Below, piece after piece: positions 36,006 through 44,084 of a stretch of 64,000 nt of DNA (positions within the stretch are counted from its first letter, which is position 1; every line of letters begins with the position of its first letter). The notes below the pieces were generated by a model. That model did no database searches. It was not told the origin of the DNA and saw nothing but the letters and a program-made list of their open reading frames with translations. This DNA is from Chitinophagaceae bacterium. Its GTDB lineage: Bacteria > Bacteroidota > Bacteroidia > Chitinophagales > Chitinophagaceae. The stretch lies in the NCBI GenBank assembly GCA_947375185.1, contig CANCEU010000003.1, positions 1 through 64,000 on the forward strand, in the 5' to 3' direction. The translations under genes were made by a program, and so were the position numbers.

Positions 36006-36986
36006 ATGCAAAAGGTTAATATTGGAATAGTTGGTGGAGCTGGTTATACAGGTGGTGAACTACTACGTGTATTGTTACGCCATCCTAATGCGCATATTGC
36101 TTTTGTGCACAGCACCAGTAGTGCTGGAGAATTGGTAAGTAAAGTACATGCTGATTTAGTGGGAGATACTAATTTACAATTTACTAATGTATTAGACCAA
36201 AACATTGATATTCTTTTTTTATGTGTAGGTCATGGAGATGCTAAAAAGTTTCTAGCTGCCAATCAAATAAAAGCGGGCATTAAAATCATAGATCTTTCAC
36301 AAGATTTTAGGTTAGCATCAACTGCAGTTTTTGGAGAAATGCAATTTGTATATGGTTTACCTGAATTACAAAAATCGTCTATTCAAAAAGCAAATTATAT
36401 TGCCAATCCAGGTTGTTTTGCTACCGCTATTCAATTAGGGTTGTTGCCATTGGCTGCAAAAGGGTTATTAAATGAAGTGTATACCACTGGCATTACAGGT
36501 TCAACTGGTGCAGGACAAGGGTTAGCTGCAACGAGTCACTTTAGTTGGAGAGCCAATAATATTCAAGCCTATAAAACTTTACAGCACCAACATCTAAATG
36601 AAATTGGCGAAAGCTTGGCTAACTTGCAAGGCAATCAAAATGCCGAAGTTCATTTTGTACCATGGAGAGGTGATTTTACAAGAGGTATTTTTGTAACATC
36701 GGTTGTTGGGTGTGATTTGAGTATCGATGCAATATATGAATTATACAATGCTTTTTACGAAGCGCATCCATTTACACATGTTTCCAAAAACAATATTGAT
36801 TTAAAACAGGTAGTAAATACCAATAAATGTTTAATCCATATTGAAAAGCAAGGAAATAAAATTGCAATTCATTCTGTTATAGATAATTTATTGAAAGGTG
36901 CAGTTGGGCAAGCAGTACAAAATATGAACTTACTTTTAGGACTAGAAGAAGGGACAGGTCTGCAATTAAAAGCAAATTATTTTTAA
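36006..36986 (+). CDS. argC: N-acetyl-gamma-glutamyl-phosphate reductase
   Basis: A 326-residue NADPH enzyme that makes N-acyl-glutamate semialdehyde. The nucleotide fold opens IGIVGGAGYTGGELLRVLLRHP; the catalytic cysteine is in ANPGCFATAIQLGLLPL (about residue 138). GSTGAGQGLAATSHFSWR and the catalytic His in HFVPWRGDFTRGIFVT follow. It is 13 bases after argG. Confidence 0.95.
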   Translation: MQKVNIGIVGGAGYTGGELLRVLLRHPNAHIAFVHSTSSAGELVSKVHADLVGDTNLQFTNVLDQNIDILFLCVGHGDAKKFLAANQIKAGIKIIDLSQDFRLASTAVFGEMQFVYGLPELQKSSIQKANYIANPGCFATAIQLGLLPLAAKGLLNEVYTTGITGSTGAGQGLAATSHFSWRANNIQAYKTLQHQHLNEIGESLANLQGNQNAEVHFVPWRGDFTRGIFVTSVVGCDLSIDAIYELYNAFYEAHPFTHVSKNNIDLKQVVNTNKCLIHIEKQGNKIAIHSVIDNLLKGAVGQAVQNMNLLLGLEEGTGLQLKANYF

Positions 36987-37047
36987 TAATATTAATTAGT
37001 AAAAGAGAAATCTAGTAAACGATTTCATTAATATAAAACTTTCAATC

Positions 37048-38199
37048 ATGTCATTATTCAATGTTTATCCTTTAAATCCTATTGCTATTACTAAAGCTGC
37101 GGGCAGCCGGGTATGGGACGATAAGGGGCAAGAATATTTGGACATGTATGGAGGCCATGCTGTTATAAGCATTGGACATACTCAACCTCACTGGGTAAAG
37201 CGCATCGAGGAACAACTGCATGCGATTGCGTTTTATTCTAATTCGGTAATTATGCCAATTCAAGAAAAATTGGCTATAGCATTAAATGAAATTAGTGGAA
37301 AAAAAGATTTTCAATTGTTTCTATGTAATAGTGGCGCAGAAGCAAATGAGAATGCATTAAAGTTAGCTAGCTTTCATACCGGAAGAAAAAAAATTATTGC
37401 GTTTAAGAAATCATTTCACGGAAGAACTTCATTAGCAGTAGCTGCTACAGACAATCCAAGTATTGTGGCTCCCGTAAACGATACGGATAATATTATCTTT
37501 TTGCCATTTAATGATGTTGCTGCATTAGAGAATTGTTTTGCCTTACAAGGTACTGAAATTGCAGCTGTAATAATTGAAGGTATACAAGGTGTTGCAGGCA
37601 TTCATGAAGCAAGTGATTCATTTTTGCAGGCCATCAGAAAAGTTTGTGATGAGAATGGGGCAGTTTATATAGCAGACAGTGTACAATGTGGATATGGTCG
37701 ATCTGGTCAATTTTTCGCACATGATCATGCTGGAGTAAATGCAGATATTTACGCTATGGCAAAGGGTATGGGAAATGGTTTCCCAATTGGCGGAATATTA
37801 ATTGCACCACATATTCAAGCTAAGTTTGGAATGTTGGGTACTACTTTTGGTGGCAATCCATTAGCATGTGCTGCGGCATTAGCAGTTATTGAAGTAATGC
37901 AAAAAGATAATTTAATCAAAGCTGCACAAGAAAAAGGAATCTATTTAATAAATGCTTTGAAAAATATTAAAGGTGTTAAGGCAGTAAGAGGTAGAGGGTT
38001 AATGATTGGTTTTGAAATGGAGGCAGGATTGGAAGATATTCGAAAAGTTTTATTGAATGATGTAAAAATATTTACAGGTGAGGCAAAGCCAAATGTTGTA
38101 AGATTGTTACCATCCTTGGCGATAAGCATGGAGGATATCAATTTATTTTTAACCGGGTTGAATAAAGCAATTCAACTTTTGAAGCAAAACGCAGCGTAA
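37048..38199 (+). CDS. argD: Acetylornithine/succinylornithine aminotransferase
   Basis: A 383-residue class III PLP aminotransferase that converts the N-acyl semialdehyde to N-acylornithine. Seen: GHTQPHWVKRIEEQL, LFLCNSGAEANENALKLA, the Asp of YIADSVQCGYGRSG and the PLP lysine in AMAKGMGNGFPIGG (about residue 237). Its place after argC and before an N-acyl-ornithine carbamoyltransferase shows it works in biosynthesis. Whether the acyl group is acetyl or succinyl is not decided by the sequence. Confidence 0.93.
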   Translation: MSLFNVYPLNPIAITKAAGSRVWDDKGQEYLDMYGGHAVISIGHTQPHWVKRIEEQLHAIAFYSNSVIMPIQEKLAIALNEISGKKDFQLFLCNSGAEANENALKLASFHTGRKKIIAFKKSFHGRTSLAVAATDNPSIVAPVNDTDNIIFLPFNDVAALENCFALQGTEIAAVIIEGIQGVAGIHEASDSFLQAIRKVCDENGAVYIADSVQCGYGRSGQFFAHDHAGVNADIYAMAKGMGNGFPIGGILIAPHIQAKFGMLGTTFGGNPLACAAALAVIEVMQKDNLIKAAQEKGIYLINALKNIKGVKAVRGRGLMIGFEMEAGLEDIRKVLLNDVKIFTGEAKPNVVRLLPSLAISMEDINLFLTGLNKAIQLLKQNAA

Positions 38200-38203
38200 G
38201 CTC

Positions 38204-39172
38204 ATGAAACAATTTATTTCAGTAAAAGATGTAACGGATATCAATTTATTGGTAAAGCAAGCATTGCACTATAAAGCAAATCCATTTATAGATAAAGCAT
38301 TAGGTGCCAATAAAAGAATTGGGTTGTTGTTTTTGAATCCAAGTTTAAGAACAAGATTGAGTACACAAGTTGCTGCTCAAAATTTAGGTATGGAGCCTAT
38401 AGTATTTAATGTTGATAAGGAAGGTTGGGCATTAGAGTTTACGGAAGGTGCAATCATGAATGGAACAACTGTAGAACATATTAAAGACGCTGCTCCCATT
38501 TTGGGTAATTATTTTGATATACTTTGTATAAGGACATTTCCTGGATTGCAAAATAGAGCGGATGATTACGGTGAAAAAATAATCAACCAGTTTATTAAGT
38601 ATGCCGGAATTCCAATTGTGAGTTTAGAGTCAGCGACTTTGCACCCATTACAATCTTTAACCGATATAATAACCATTCAGGAATCAATTAACTTGAATGA
38701 AAACTTAAAAAACAAACAACCTAAAATAGTGTTAACCTGGGCGCCACATATTAAGCCTATACCACAATGTGTAGCTAATAGCTTTAGTGAATGGGTGAAT
38801 GCATGGGGAGAAGCAAATTTTGTCATTACCCATCCTGTTGGATATGAATTAGACACGCAATACACACATGGTGCAACTATTTCGCATCATCAAGAGGAAG
38901 CTTTAAAAGATGCCGATTTTGTTTATGTAAAAAATTGGAGTAGTTATAGTGAATATGGAAAAGTGCTTTCAACTGATGAAAGTTGGATGTTGACGAATGC
39001 GAAGCTAGCTTTAACTAATAATGCGAAAGTGATGCATTGTTTGCCTGTGAGAAGAAATGTAGAATTAAGTGATGAAATTTTAGATGGCGCAAATAGTTTG
39101 GTCACAAAAGAAGCATCTAATAGAGTATGGGCAGCACAGTCAGTACTAGCAAATATTTTAGGTTCATTATAA
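38204..39172 (+). CDS. argF': N-acylornithine carbamoyltransferase (SOTCase/AOTCase type)
   Basis: A 322-residue transcarbamylase of the Bacteroidota arginine route, acting on N-succinyl- or N-acetyl-ornithine rather than free ornithine. The carbamoyl phosphate site FLNPSLRTRLST (residues 43-54) and HPLQSLTDI are present, with the proline-rich MTWAPH-type segment (LTWAPHIKPIPQ) and HCLPVRRN. The specificity loop reads MNGTTVEHI with Val at residue 90. From memory, succinyl enzymes have Pro and acetyl enzymes have Glu here, so the acyl choice is open. It begins 4 bases after argD. Confidence 0.9.
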   Translation: MKQFISVKDVTDINLLVKQALHYKANPFIDKALGANKRIGLLFLNPSLRTRLSTQVAAQNLGMEPIVFNVDKEGWALEFTEGAIMNGTTVEHIKDAAPILGNYFDILCIRTFPGLQNRADDYGEKIINQFIKYAGIPIVSLESATLHPLQSLTDIITIQESINLNENLKNKQPKIVLTWAPHIKPIPQCVANSFSEWVNAWGEANFVITHPVGYELDTQYTHGATISHHQEEALKDADFVYVKNWSSYSEYGKVLSTDESWMLTNAKLALTNNAKVMHCLPVRRNVELSDEILDGANSLVTKEASNRVWAAQSVLANILGSL

Positions 39173-39179
39173 TTTAATA

Positions 39180-39980
39180 ATGAACACAAATCATAAAATG
39201 GAAAAATTATACATCATTAAAATTGGAGGTAATATCGTTGACAATCCTGTATTGTTAACGGAGTGCCTAACTGCTTTTTCAAAATTGAAAGGGCAAGCTA
39301 TTTTAGTGCATGGGGGCGGAAAATTAGCTACCCAAATGGCAACATCCATGGGGGTTGAGCAAACCATGGTGGATGGAAGAAGGATTACCGATGAGACAAC
39401 GTTGAAAATTGTAACCATGGTATACGCAGGTGCAATCAATAAAAATATAGTTGCACAATTGCAATCATTGGGAGTGAACGCAATGGGTTTAACTGGGGCA
39501 GATGGAAATTTAATATATGCCCATAAAAGAATAGATAGTGCTATTGATTATGGCTTTGTTGGTGATGTAGATGGAATCAATACTGAGTTGGTAAAACAAT
39601 TATTATCTAGTTCAATTAAATTAGTAGTAGCACCCATTACCCACGATGGCAATGGTCAATTATTAAATACCAATGCCGATACAATTGCTCAAAGCATTGC
39701 AACAGGTATGGCTAAGCAATATGAGGTGCATTTAATATATGGTTTTGAAAGAGAAGGGGTATTATCAGACGTTAATAATCCTGATTCAATTATCGCGTTT
39801 ATTGATCGACCGGCTTACGGTACATTAAAAGAACAAAAAGTCATCTTTGAAGGAATGATTCCTAAAATTGACAACGCGTATTTGGCTTTAGAAGGTGGTG
39901 TGCAATCAGTCATCATTGGAAAAGCGGAAAAAATGAATCAATTAATTAACGGTACTGCAGGTACCACAATCAAAATATAA
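39180..39980 (+). CDS. argB: Acetylglutamate kinase
   Basis: A 266-residue amino acid kinase that phosphorylates N-acyl-glutamate. Seen: LYIIKIGGNIVDN at the N-terminus, the ATP site VHGGGKLATQMA (about residue 46), and LTGADGNLIYA. The ATG at 39180 is 7 bases after the carbamoyltransferase stop; the ATG at 39198 is equally possible and closer to the usual N-terminus. Its stop overlaps the argE start (TAATG). Confidence 0.94.
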   Translation: MNTNHKMEKLYIIKIGGNIVDNPVLLTECLTAFSKLKGQAILVHGGGKLATQMATSMGVEQTMVDGRRITDETTLKIVTMVYAGAINKNIVAQLQSLGVNAMGLTGADGNLIYAHKRIDSAIDYGFVGDVDGINTELVKQLLSSSIKLVVAPITHDGNGQLLNTNADTIAQSIATGMAKQYEVHLIYGFEREGVLSDVNNPDSIIAFIDRPAYGTLKEQKVIFEGMIPKIDNAYLALEGGVQSVIIGKAEKMNQLINGTAGTTIKI

Positions 39981-41083
39981 TGTCACAGACCAATAACATA
40001 CAACAAAACAGTGCACAGATTATAGCTTTACAAGAGGAAGCAAAACAATTATTAGAAAAATTAATTGCTTGCCCTTCCTTTAGCAAAGAGGAGGATAAAA
40101 CTGCTGATTTAATTCAAGCTTATTTACTTCATAAAAAAGTAAAAACAGAAAGAATTAAAAATAATATTTGGGCAGTAAATACACATTACGATGAAGTAAA
40201 GCCAACCTTATTGTTAAATTCTCATCACGATACCGTTAAAGCAAATAAAGGATTTACAATTGATCCTTTTGTCCCAATTGAAAAAGAGGATAAATTATTT
40301 GGGCTGGGAAGTAATGATGCAGGAGGTTGTTTGGTGAGTTTAATAGCTACTTTTTTGTATTACTATGATAGAGCCGATTTGCCATTTAATATTATTTTAG
40401 TGGCTTCTGCCGAAGAAGAAATATCAGGGGTAGACGGAATTGAATTGGTATTACCATCATTGCCTAAAATTGATTTTGGAATTGTAGGAGAGCCAACTTT
40501 GTTGGAAATGGCGATAGCTGAAAGAGGATTATTGGTGTTAGATGTGGTGGCTTCTGGAAAGTCAGGACATGCTGCAAGAGAAGAAGGGGAAAGTGCCCTA
40601 TATAAAATATTGCCAGATATCGAATGGTTTAAATCTTATGAATTTGAAAAAATTTCTGACTTATTGGGAAAGGTAAAAATGACTGTAACCGTTATTGAGA
40701 CAGAGAATAAACAACATAATGTGGTACCTTCTACTTGTAAAATAGTTGTAGATGTTCGTGTAAATGAATTATATACGTTTGAAGAAATATTGGAGACTAT
40801 TGGGAAGCATGTAAAGTCGTCAGTAATACCAAGATCATTAAGAATGCGTTCTACAGGAATTGCACTTGATCATAAATTAATTCAAGCAGGGTTGGCGCTA
40901 GGTAAAGGATATTATGGTTCAGTGACTACATCTGACAAAGCATTAATGCCATTTCCAACTTTAAAAATGGGGCCAGGTGATTCTGCCAGAAGTCATACTG
41001 CAGACGAGTTTATCTTTGTAAGAGAAATAGAGGAGGGAATTCAGACTTATATACAACTAATTGATAAAATGATTTCATTATGA
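39980..41083 (+). CDS. argE: M20 family deacylase, acetylornithine/acetylcitrulline deacetylase type
   Basis: A 367-residue zinc amidohydrolase that removes the acyl group after carbamoylation. Metal motifs: LLLNSHHDTVKA (about residue 78), the bridging Asp in GLGSNDAGGCLVSL, and the catalytic Glu pair in ASAEEEISGVDG. Because the carbamoyltransferase acts on an acylated substrate, the true substrate here is probably N-acyl-citrulline rather than N-acetylornithine. Its ATG overlaps argB, and its own stop overlaps the argH start (ATGA), so translation is coupled. Confidence 0.9.
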   Translation: MSQTNNIQQNSAQIIALQEEAKQLLEKLIACPSFSKEEDKTADLIQAYLLHKKVKTERIKNNIWAVNTHYDEVKPTLLLNSHHDTVKANKGFTIDPFVPIEKEDKLFGLGSNDAGGCLVSLIATFLYYYDRADLPFNIILVASAEEEISGVDGIELVLPSLPKIDFGIVGEPTLLEMAIAERGLLVLDVVASGKSGHAAREEGESALYKILPDIEWFKSYEFEKISDLLGKVKMTVTVIETENKQHNVVPSTCKIVVDVRVNELYTFEEILETIGKHVKSSVIPRSLRMRSTGIALDHKLIQAGLALGKGYYGSVTTSDKALMPFPTLKMGPGDSARSHTADEFIFVREIEEGIQTYIQLIDKMISL

Positions 41084-42417
41084 GTAAGCTTTGGCAAAAA
41101 AATAATAAGGTAGCTAGTTCGGTTGAACAGTTTACTATTGGTAAGGACCAGGAAATGGATTTATACTTGGCTGCTTATGATGTATTAGGATCCATTGCGC
41201 ATACCACGATGTTATCTGAGGTTGGTCTTTTAACAAATTCAGAGCAAGTTCAATTAAAAAAAGCATTGGTTGAAATATATGCAATGGTGCAAGCAGGTAA
41301 TTTTCAATTAGCAGAAGGCGTTGAAGATATTCATTCACAGGTGGAAATGCTATTAACTGAAAAGCTGGGTGATATTGGTAAAAAAATTCATAGTGCACGT
41401 AGTAGAAATGATCAGGTTTTAGTAGATCTTAAATTGTTTTTACGCGCTGAATTAATGTCATTAACCACTTCAGTTCAATCCTTATTTAGTTTGTTGCAAA
41501 ATAAAAGTGAGCAACATAAAAATGATTTATTACCCGGATATACGCACTTGCAGTTGGCCATGCCATCTTCCTTTGGTTTGTGGTTAGGGGCATACGCTGA
41601 AAGTTTAGTGGACGACATGACCATATTGCAAGCAGCATTTACAGTTGTGAATAAAAATCCATTAGGATCTGCTGCAGGATATGGATCTTCATTTCCAATT
41701 AACCGAACAAGGACAACTGAATTATTGGGTTTTGAGACATTGAATTATAATGTTGTTTATGCGCAAATGGGTCGTGGTAAAGCGGAAAGAATTACAGCTA
41801 TGGCATTGGCAAATTTTGCAGATACATTGTCAAGACTAAGTATGGATGCTTGTTTATTTATGAATCAGAATTTTGGGTTCATTAAATTCCCTGAAGAATT
41901 AACAACAGGATCAAGTATTATGCCGCATAAAAAAAACCCAGATGTATTTGAATTGATAAGATCTTATTGCAATCGTATAAAAGCACTGCCTAATGAAATT
42001 ATGATGATGACTACAAACCTGCCTTCGGGTTATCATCGTGATTTACAATTATTAAAAGAACATTTATTTCCAGCATTTCAACAATTGAAAAATTGTATGG
42101 AAATGGCTTCTTTGATGATTCAGCATATGGAAGTGAAACAAGATTTATTGGAGGATCCTAAATATCAATATTTATTTAGTGTTGAAGAAGTCAATAAATT
42201 AGTGAATGCGGGTGTTCCTTTTAGAGATGCGTATAAAAAAATTGGATTGGCAATTGAAGACGGAAATTATACATATTCAACAAAGGTTGCCCATACCCAT
42301 GAGGGCAGTATTGGAAACCTTTGTACGGCAGAAATTGCTATTGCTATGAAAAAAGTGTTAAATAGTATGGAATTTGAGAAAGTTGACCAAAAAATTAACC
42401 AATTATTGAAGCCCTAA
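41080..42417 (+). CDS. argH: Argininosuccinate lyase
   Basis: A 445-residue fumarase-superfamily enzyme that splits argininosuccinate into arginine and fumarate. Family segments: DIHSQVEMLLTEKLG, KIHSARSRNDQVLVDLKLFLR, PGYTHLQLAMPSSFGLW, and the signature GSSIMPHKKNPDVFELIR with the catalytic serine loop. It is the last gene of the arginine operon and overlaps argE by four bases. Confidence 0.95.
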   Translation: MSKLWQKNNKVASSVEQFTIGKDQEMDLYLAAYDVLGSIAHTTMLSEVGLLTNSEQVQLKKALVEIYAMVQAGNFQLAEGVEDIHSQVEMLLTEKLGDIGKKIHSARSRNDQVLVDLKLFLRAELMSLTTSVQSLFSLLQNKSEQHKNDLLPGYTHLQLAMPSSFGLWLGAYAESLVDDMTILQAAFTVVNKNPLGSAAGYGSSFPINRTRTTELLGFETLNYNVVYAQMGRGKAERITAMALANFADTLSRLSMDACLFMNQNFGFIKFPEELTTGSSIMPHKKNPDVFELIRSYCNRIKALPNEIMMMTTNLPSGYHRDLQLLKEHLFPAFQQLKNCMEMASLMIQHMEVKQDLLEDPKYQYLFSVEEVNKLVNAGVPFRDAYKKIGLAIEDGNYTYSTKVAHTHEGSIGNLCTAEIAIAMKKVLNSMEFEKVDQKINQLLKP

Positions 42418-42420
42418 TTG

Positions 42421-42428
42421 TATTTTTG
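42421..42428 (+). promoter_or_regulatory. -7 element for FKBP gene
   Basis: TATTTTTG (TAnnTTTG), directly after the argH stop and 37 bases before the ATG at 42466. No -33 partner at normal spacing is visible. Confidence 0.38.
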
Positions 42429-42465
42429 GCATCGCTAAATAAAAATTAGTATATAAAAATTAAGT

Positions 42466-43215
42466 ATGAAAAAAGGATTATTATTCATTGGATTGTTTTC
42501 GAGTTTGATTGCAGTAGCACAAACAAAGCCTGTAACTGCTACAAAGGCGTCAACAACAAAAACCGCTGCACCTTCTACTAAACCAAAGTTGGCTTTAACT
42601 TATACGCCATCACAAACTTTAAAAACAACTAAAGACAGTGCTTCATATGCATTAGGTTATAGAATCGCACAAAGTTTAAAAGGACAGGGTTTGCAAGATG
42701 TAAACTTTGAAATGTTTAAAAAAGGAATGGCTGCAGGGACAATTACTAAAACAGAAATCCCTGATAGCTTATTAGATGTTTGTATTAAAAACTACCAAGA
42801 TAAAATGAGTCAAGAAAAAATCACAATTAACAGAGCTGCTGGGAAAGCGTTCTTAGAAGAAAATGCAAAAAAAGAAGGTGTTATTAAAATGACCAATGGC
42901 ATGCAGTATTTAGTATTAACTGCAGGTACAGGCACTGAGCACCCTACCTTAAAAAGCAAAGTAAAATGTCATTACCATGGCACTTTAATTGATGGAACTG
43001 TATTTGATAGCTCAGTTCAAAGAGGTGAGCCAATTAGTTTCCCATTAAATGGAGTAATTAAAGGATGGCAAGATGCTGTTCAATTAATGACGGTTGGTGC
43101 TAAATGGAGATTGTTCATTCCAAGTGAATTAGCTTATGGTGAGCGTTCTGCAGGTCCAGTTATCGGGCCAGGTACAACATTGATTTTTGATGTTGAATTA
43201 TTAGGCATAGAATAA
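42466..43215 (+). CDS. FKBP-type peptidyl-prolyl cis-trans isomerase, secreted
   Basis: A 249-residue periplasmic or outer-membrane isomerase. It has a signal peptide (MKKGLLFIGLFSSLIAVAQ), a Thr/Ala-rich linker, an FKBP N-terminal dimerisation domain (SASYALGYRIAQSLKGQGLQ), then the catalytic FKBP domain (KSKVKCHYHGTLIDGTVFDS...GVIKGWQDAVQLMTVGAKWRLFIPSELAYG). This is the Mip/FkpA layout; it helps envelope proteins fold. It ends before a good terminator. Confidence 0.92.
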   Translation: MKKGLLFIGLFSSLIAVAQTKPVTATKASTTKTAAPSTKPKLALTYTPSQTLKTTKDSASYALGYRIAQSLKGQGLQDVNFEMFKKGMAAGTITKTEIPDSLLDVCIKNYQDKMSQEKITINRAAGKAFLEENAKKEGVIKMTNGMQYLVLTAGTGTEHPTLKSKVKCHYHGTLIDGTVFDSSVQRGEPISFPLNGVIKGWQDAVQLMTVGAKWRLFIPSELAYGERSAGPVIGPGTTLIFDVELLGIE

Positions 43216-43236
43216 TAGCCTTAAAATAGTTTAAAG

Positions 43237-43260
43237 ACCCCCTTAATTGGGGGTTTTTTA
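43237..43260 (+). terminator. Terminator of FKBP gene
   Basis: Stem ACCCCC/GGGGGT with a TTAATT loop, followed by TTTTTT. Confidence 0.88.
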
Positions 43261-43274
43261 TTGGTATTATGTGG

Positions 43275-43282
43275 TAATTTTG
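43275..43282 (+). promoter_or_regulatory. -7 element for the class D-like lipoprotein
   Basis: TAATTTTG (TAnnTTTG), 18 bases before the ATG at 43301. Confidence 0.48.
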
Positions 43283-43300
43283 AGGACGTAAATTGAATAT

Positions 43301-44050
43301 ATGAAACAGTACATTGGTCTTTTCTTTTTTATCAGCATTTTGACTTTAGCTTGTTCTCCAAACAATGTCAAGTCAGATGAGCAAATTGTAAAAATATTGG
43401 ATAGCGCAAAAATGAAAGGTTGTTTCGCATTAATGGAAAATGGGTCCGCTCAGTTTACCATAACTAATTTAGCAATTTACAAGGATTCTTCCTTTGCGCC
43501 TTACCATACCTTTTTTGCTGTGCCAAGTTTAATAGCGTTAGATAGAGGGTATATTAATCATACTGCTAGTACTTGGGTGAGCAACGACTCTGTTGCTTAT
43601 TATCAAAGTATTATTGAAAAAATAGGGAGAACTGATTTGCTGAAAGTAATTGACTCCTTACATTATGGAAAAGGAATTGTAAGTAATGATTTAAATAATT
43701 TTTGGAGAGATAGTTCACTGCGAATTACGCCTGATGAGCAATTGGGATTTATAAAAAAATTATATTTCAATCAATTGCCTTTTCAAAAGCGCTCTCAGGA
43801 TATATACAAGCAAATGATTTTAAAAGAGGATAATGCTAGCTATAAACTAAGTTATATTTACGGATCTGAGCAAAGTGAATCTGCATCCAATTGGATAATA
43901 GGTTATGTTGAGGAAAACAAGCATCCTTATTTTTTCGTGATGTATGTTGTTGATCAAAATAATTCGGATAATAAAAATGAAAAAGCTAAAACAGTTTCGG
44001 TTTTAAAATCAATTTTACTTCAACAAGGCTTTTTAAAAGGAATTAGATAA
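43301..44050 (+). CDS. Class D beta-lactamase-like lipoprotein, catalytic residues lost
   Basis: A 249-residue lipoprotein (lipobox ILTLAC, Cys18). The body follows the OXA/class D fold in order: KGCFALMENGS at 39-49, FAPYHTFFAVPSLIALDRG at 65-83, SLHYGKG at 119-125, FWRDSSLRITPDEQLGFIKK and LPFQKRSQDIYK. Aligned without gaps to the usual PASTFKIPNSLIAL, the active Ser-Thr-Phe-Lys is His69-Thr-Phe-Phe72. YGN is YGK and the KTG triad is Ile186-Tyr-Gly188. So it can neither acylate nor carry the carboxylated lysine. It is probably a non-enzymatic cell-wall or ligand-binding relative; its function is unknown and it should not be scored as a resistance gene. Confidence 0.72.
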   Translation: MKQYIGLFFFISILTLACSPNNVKSDEQIVKILDSAKMKGCFALMENGSAQFTITNLAIYKDSSFAPYHTFFAVPSLIALDRGYINHTASTWVSNDSVAYYQSIIEKIGRTDLLKVIDSLHYGKGIVSNDLNNFWRDSSLRITPDEQLGFIKKLYFNQLPFQKRSQDIYKQMILKEDNASYKLSYIYGSEQSESASNWIIGYVEENKHPYFFVMYVVDQNNSDNKNEKAKTVSVLKSILLQQGFLKGIR

Positions 44051-44084
44051 TTATAATTTTATTTACTAAACCATAGTATATATT

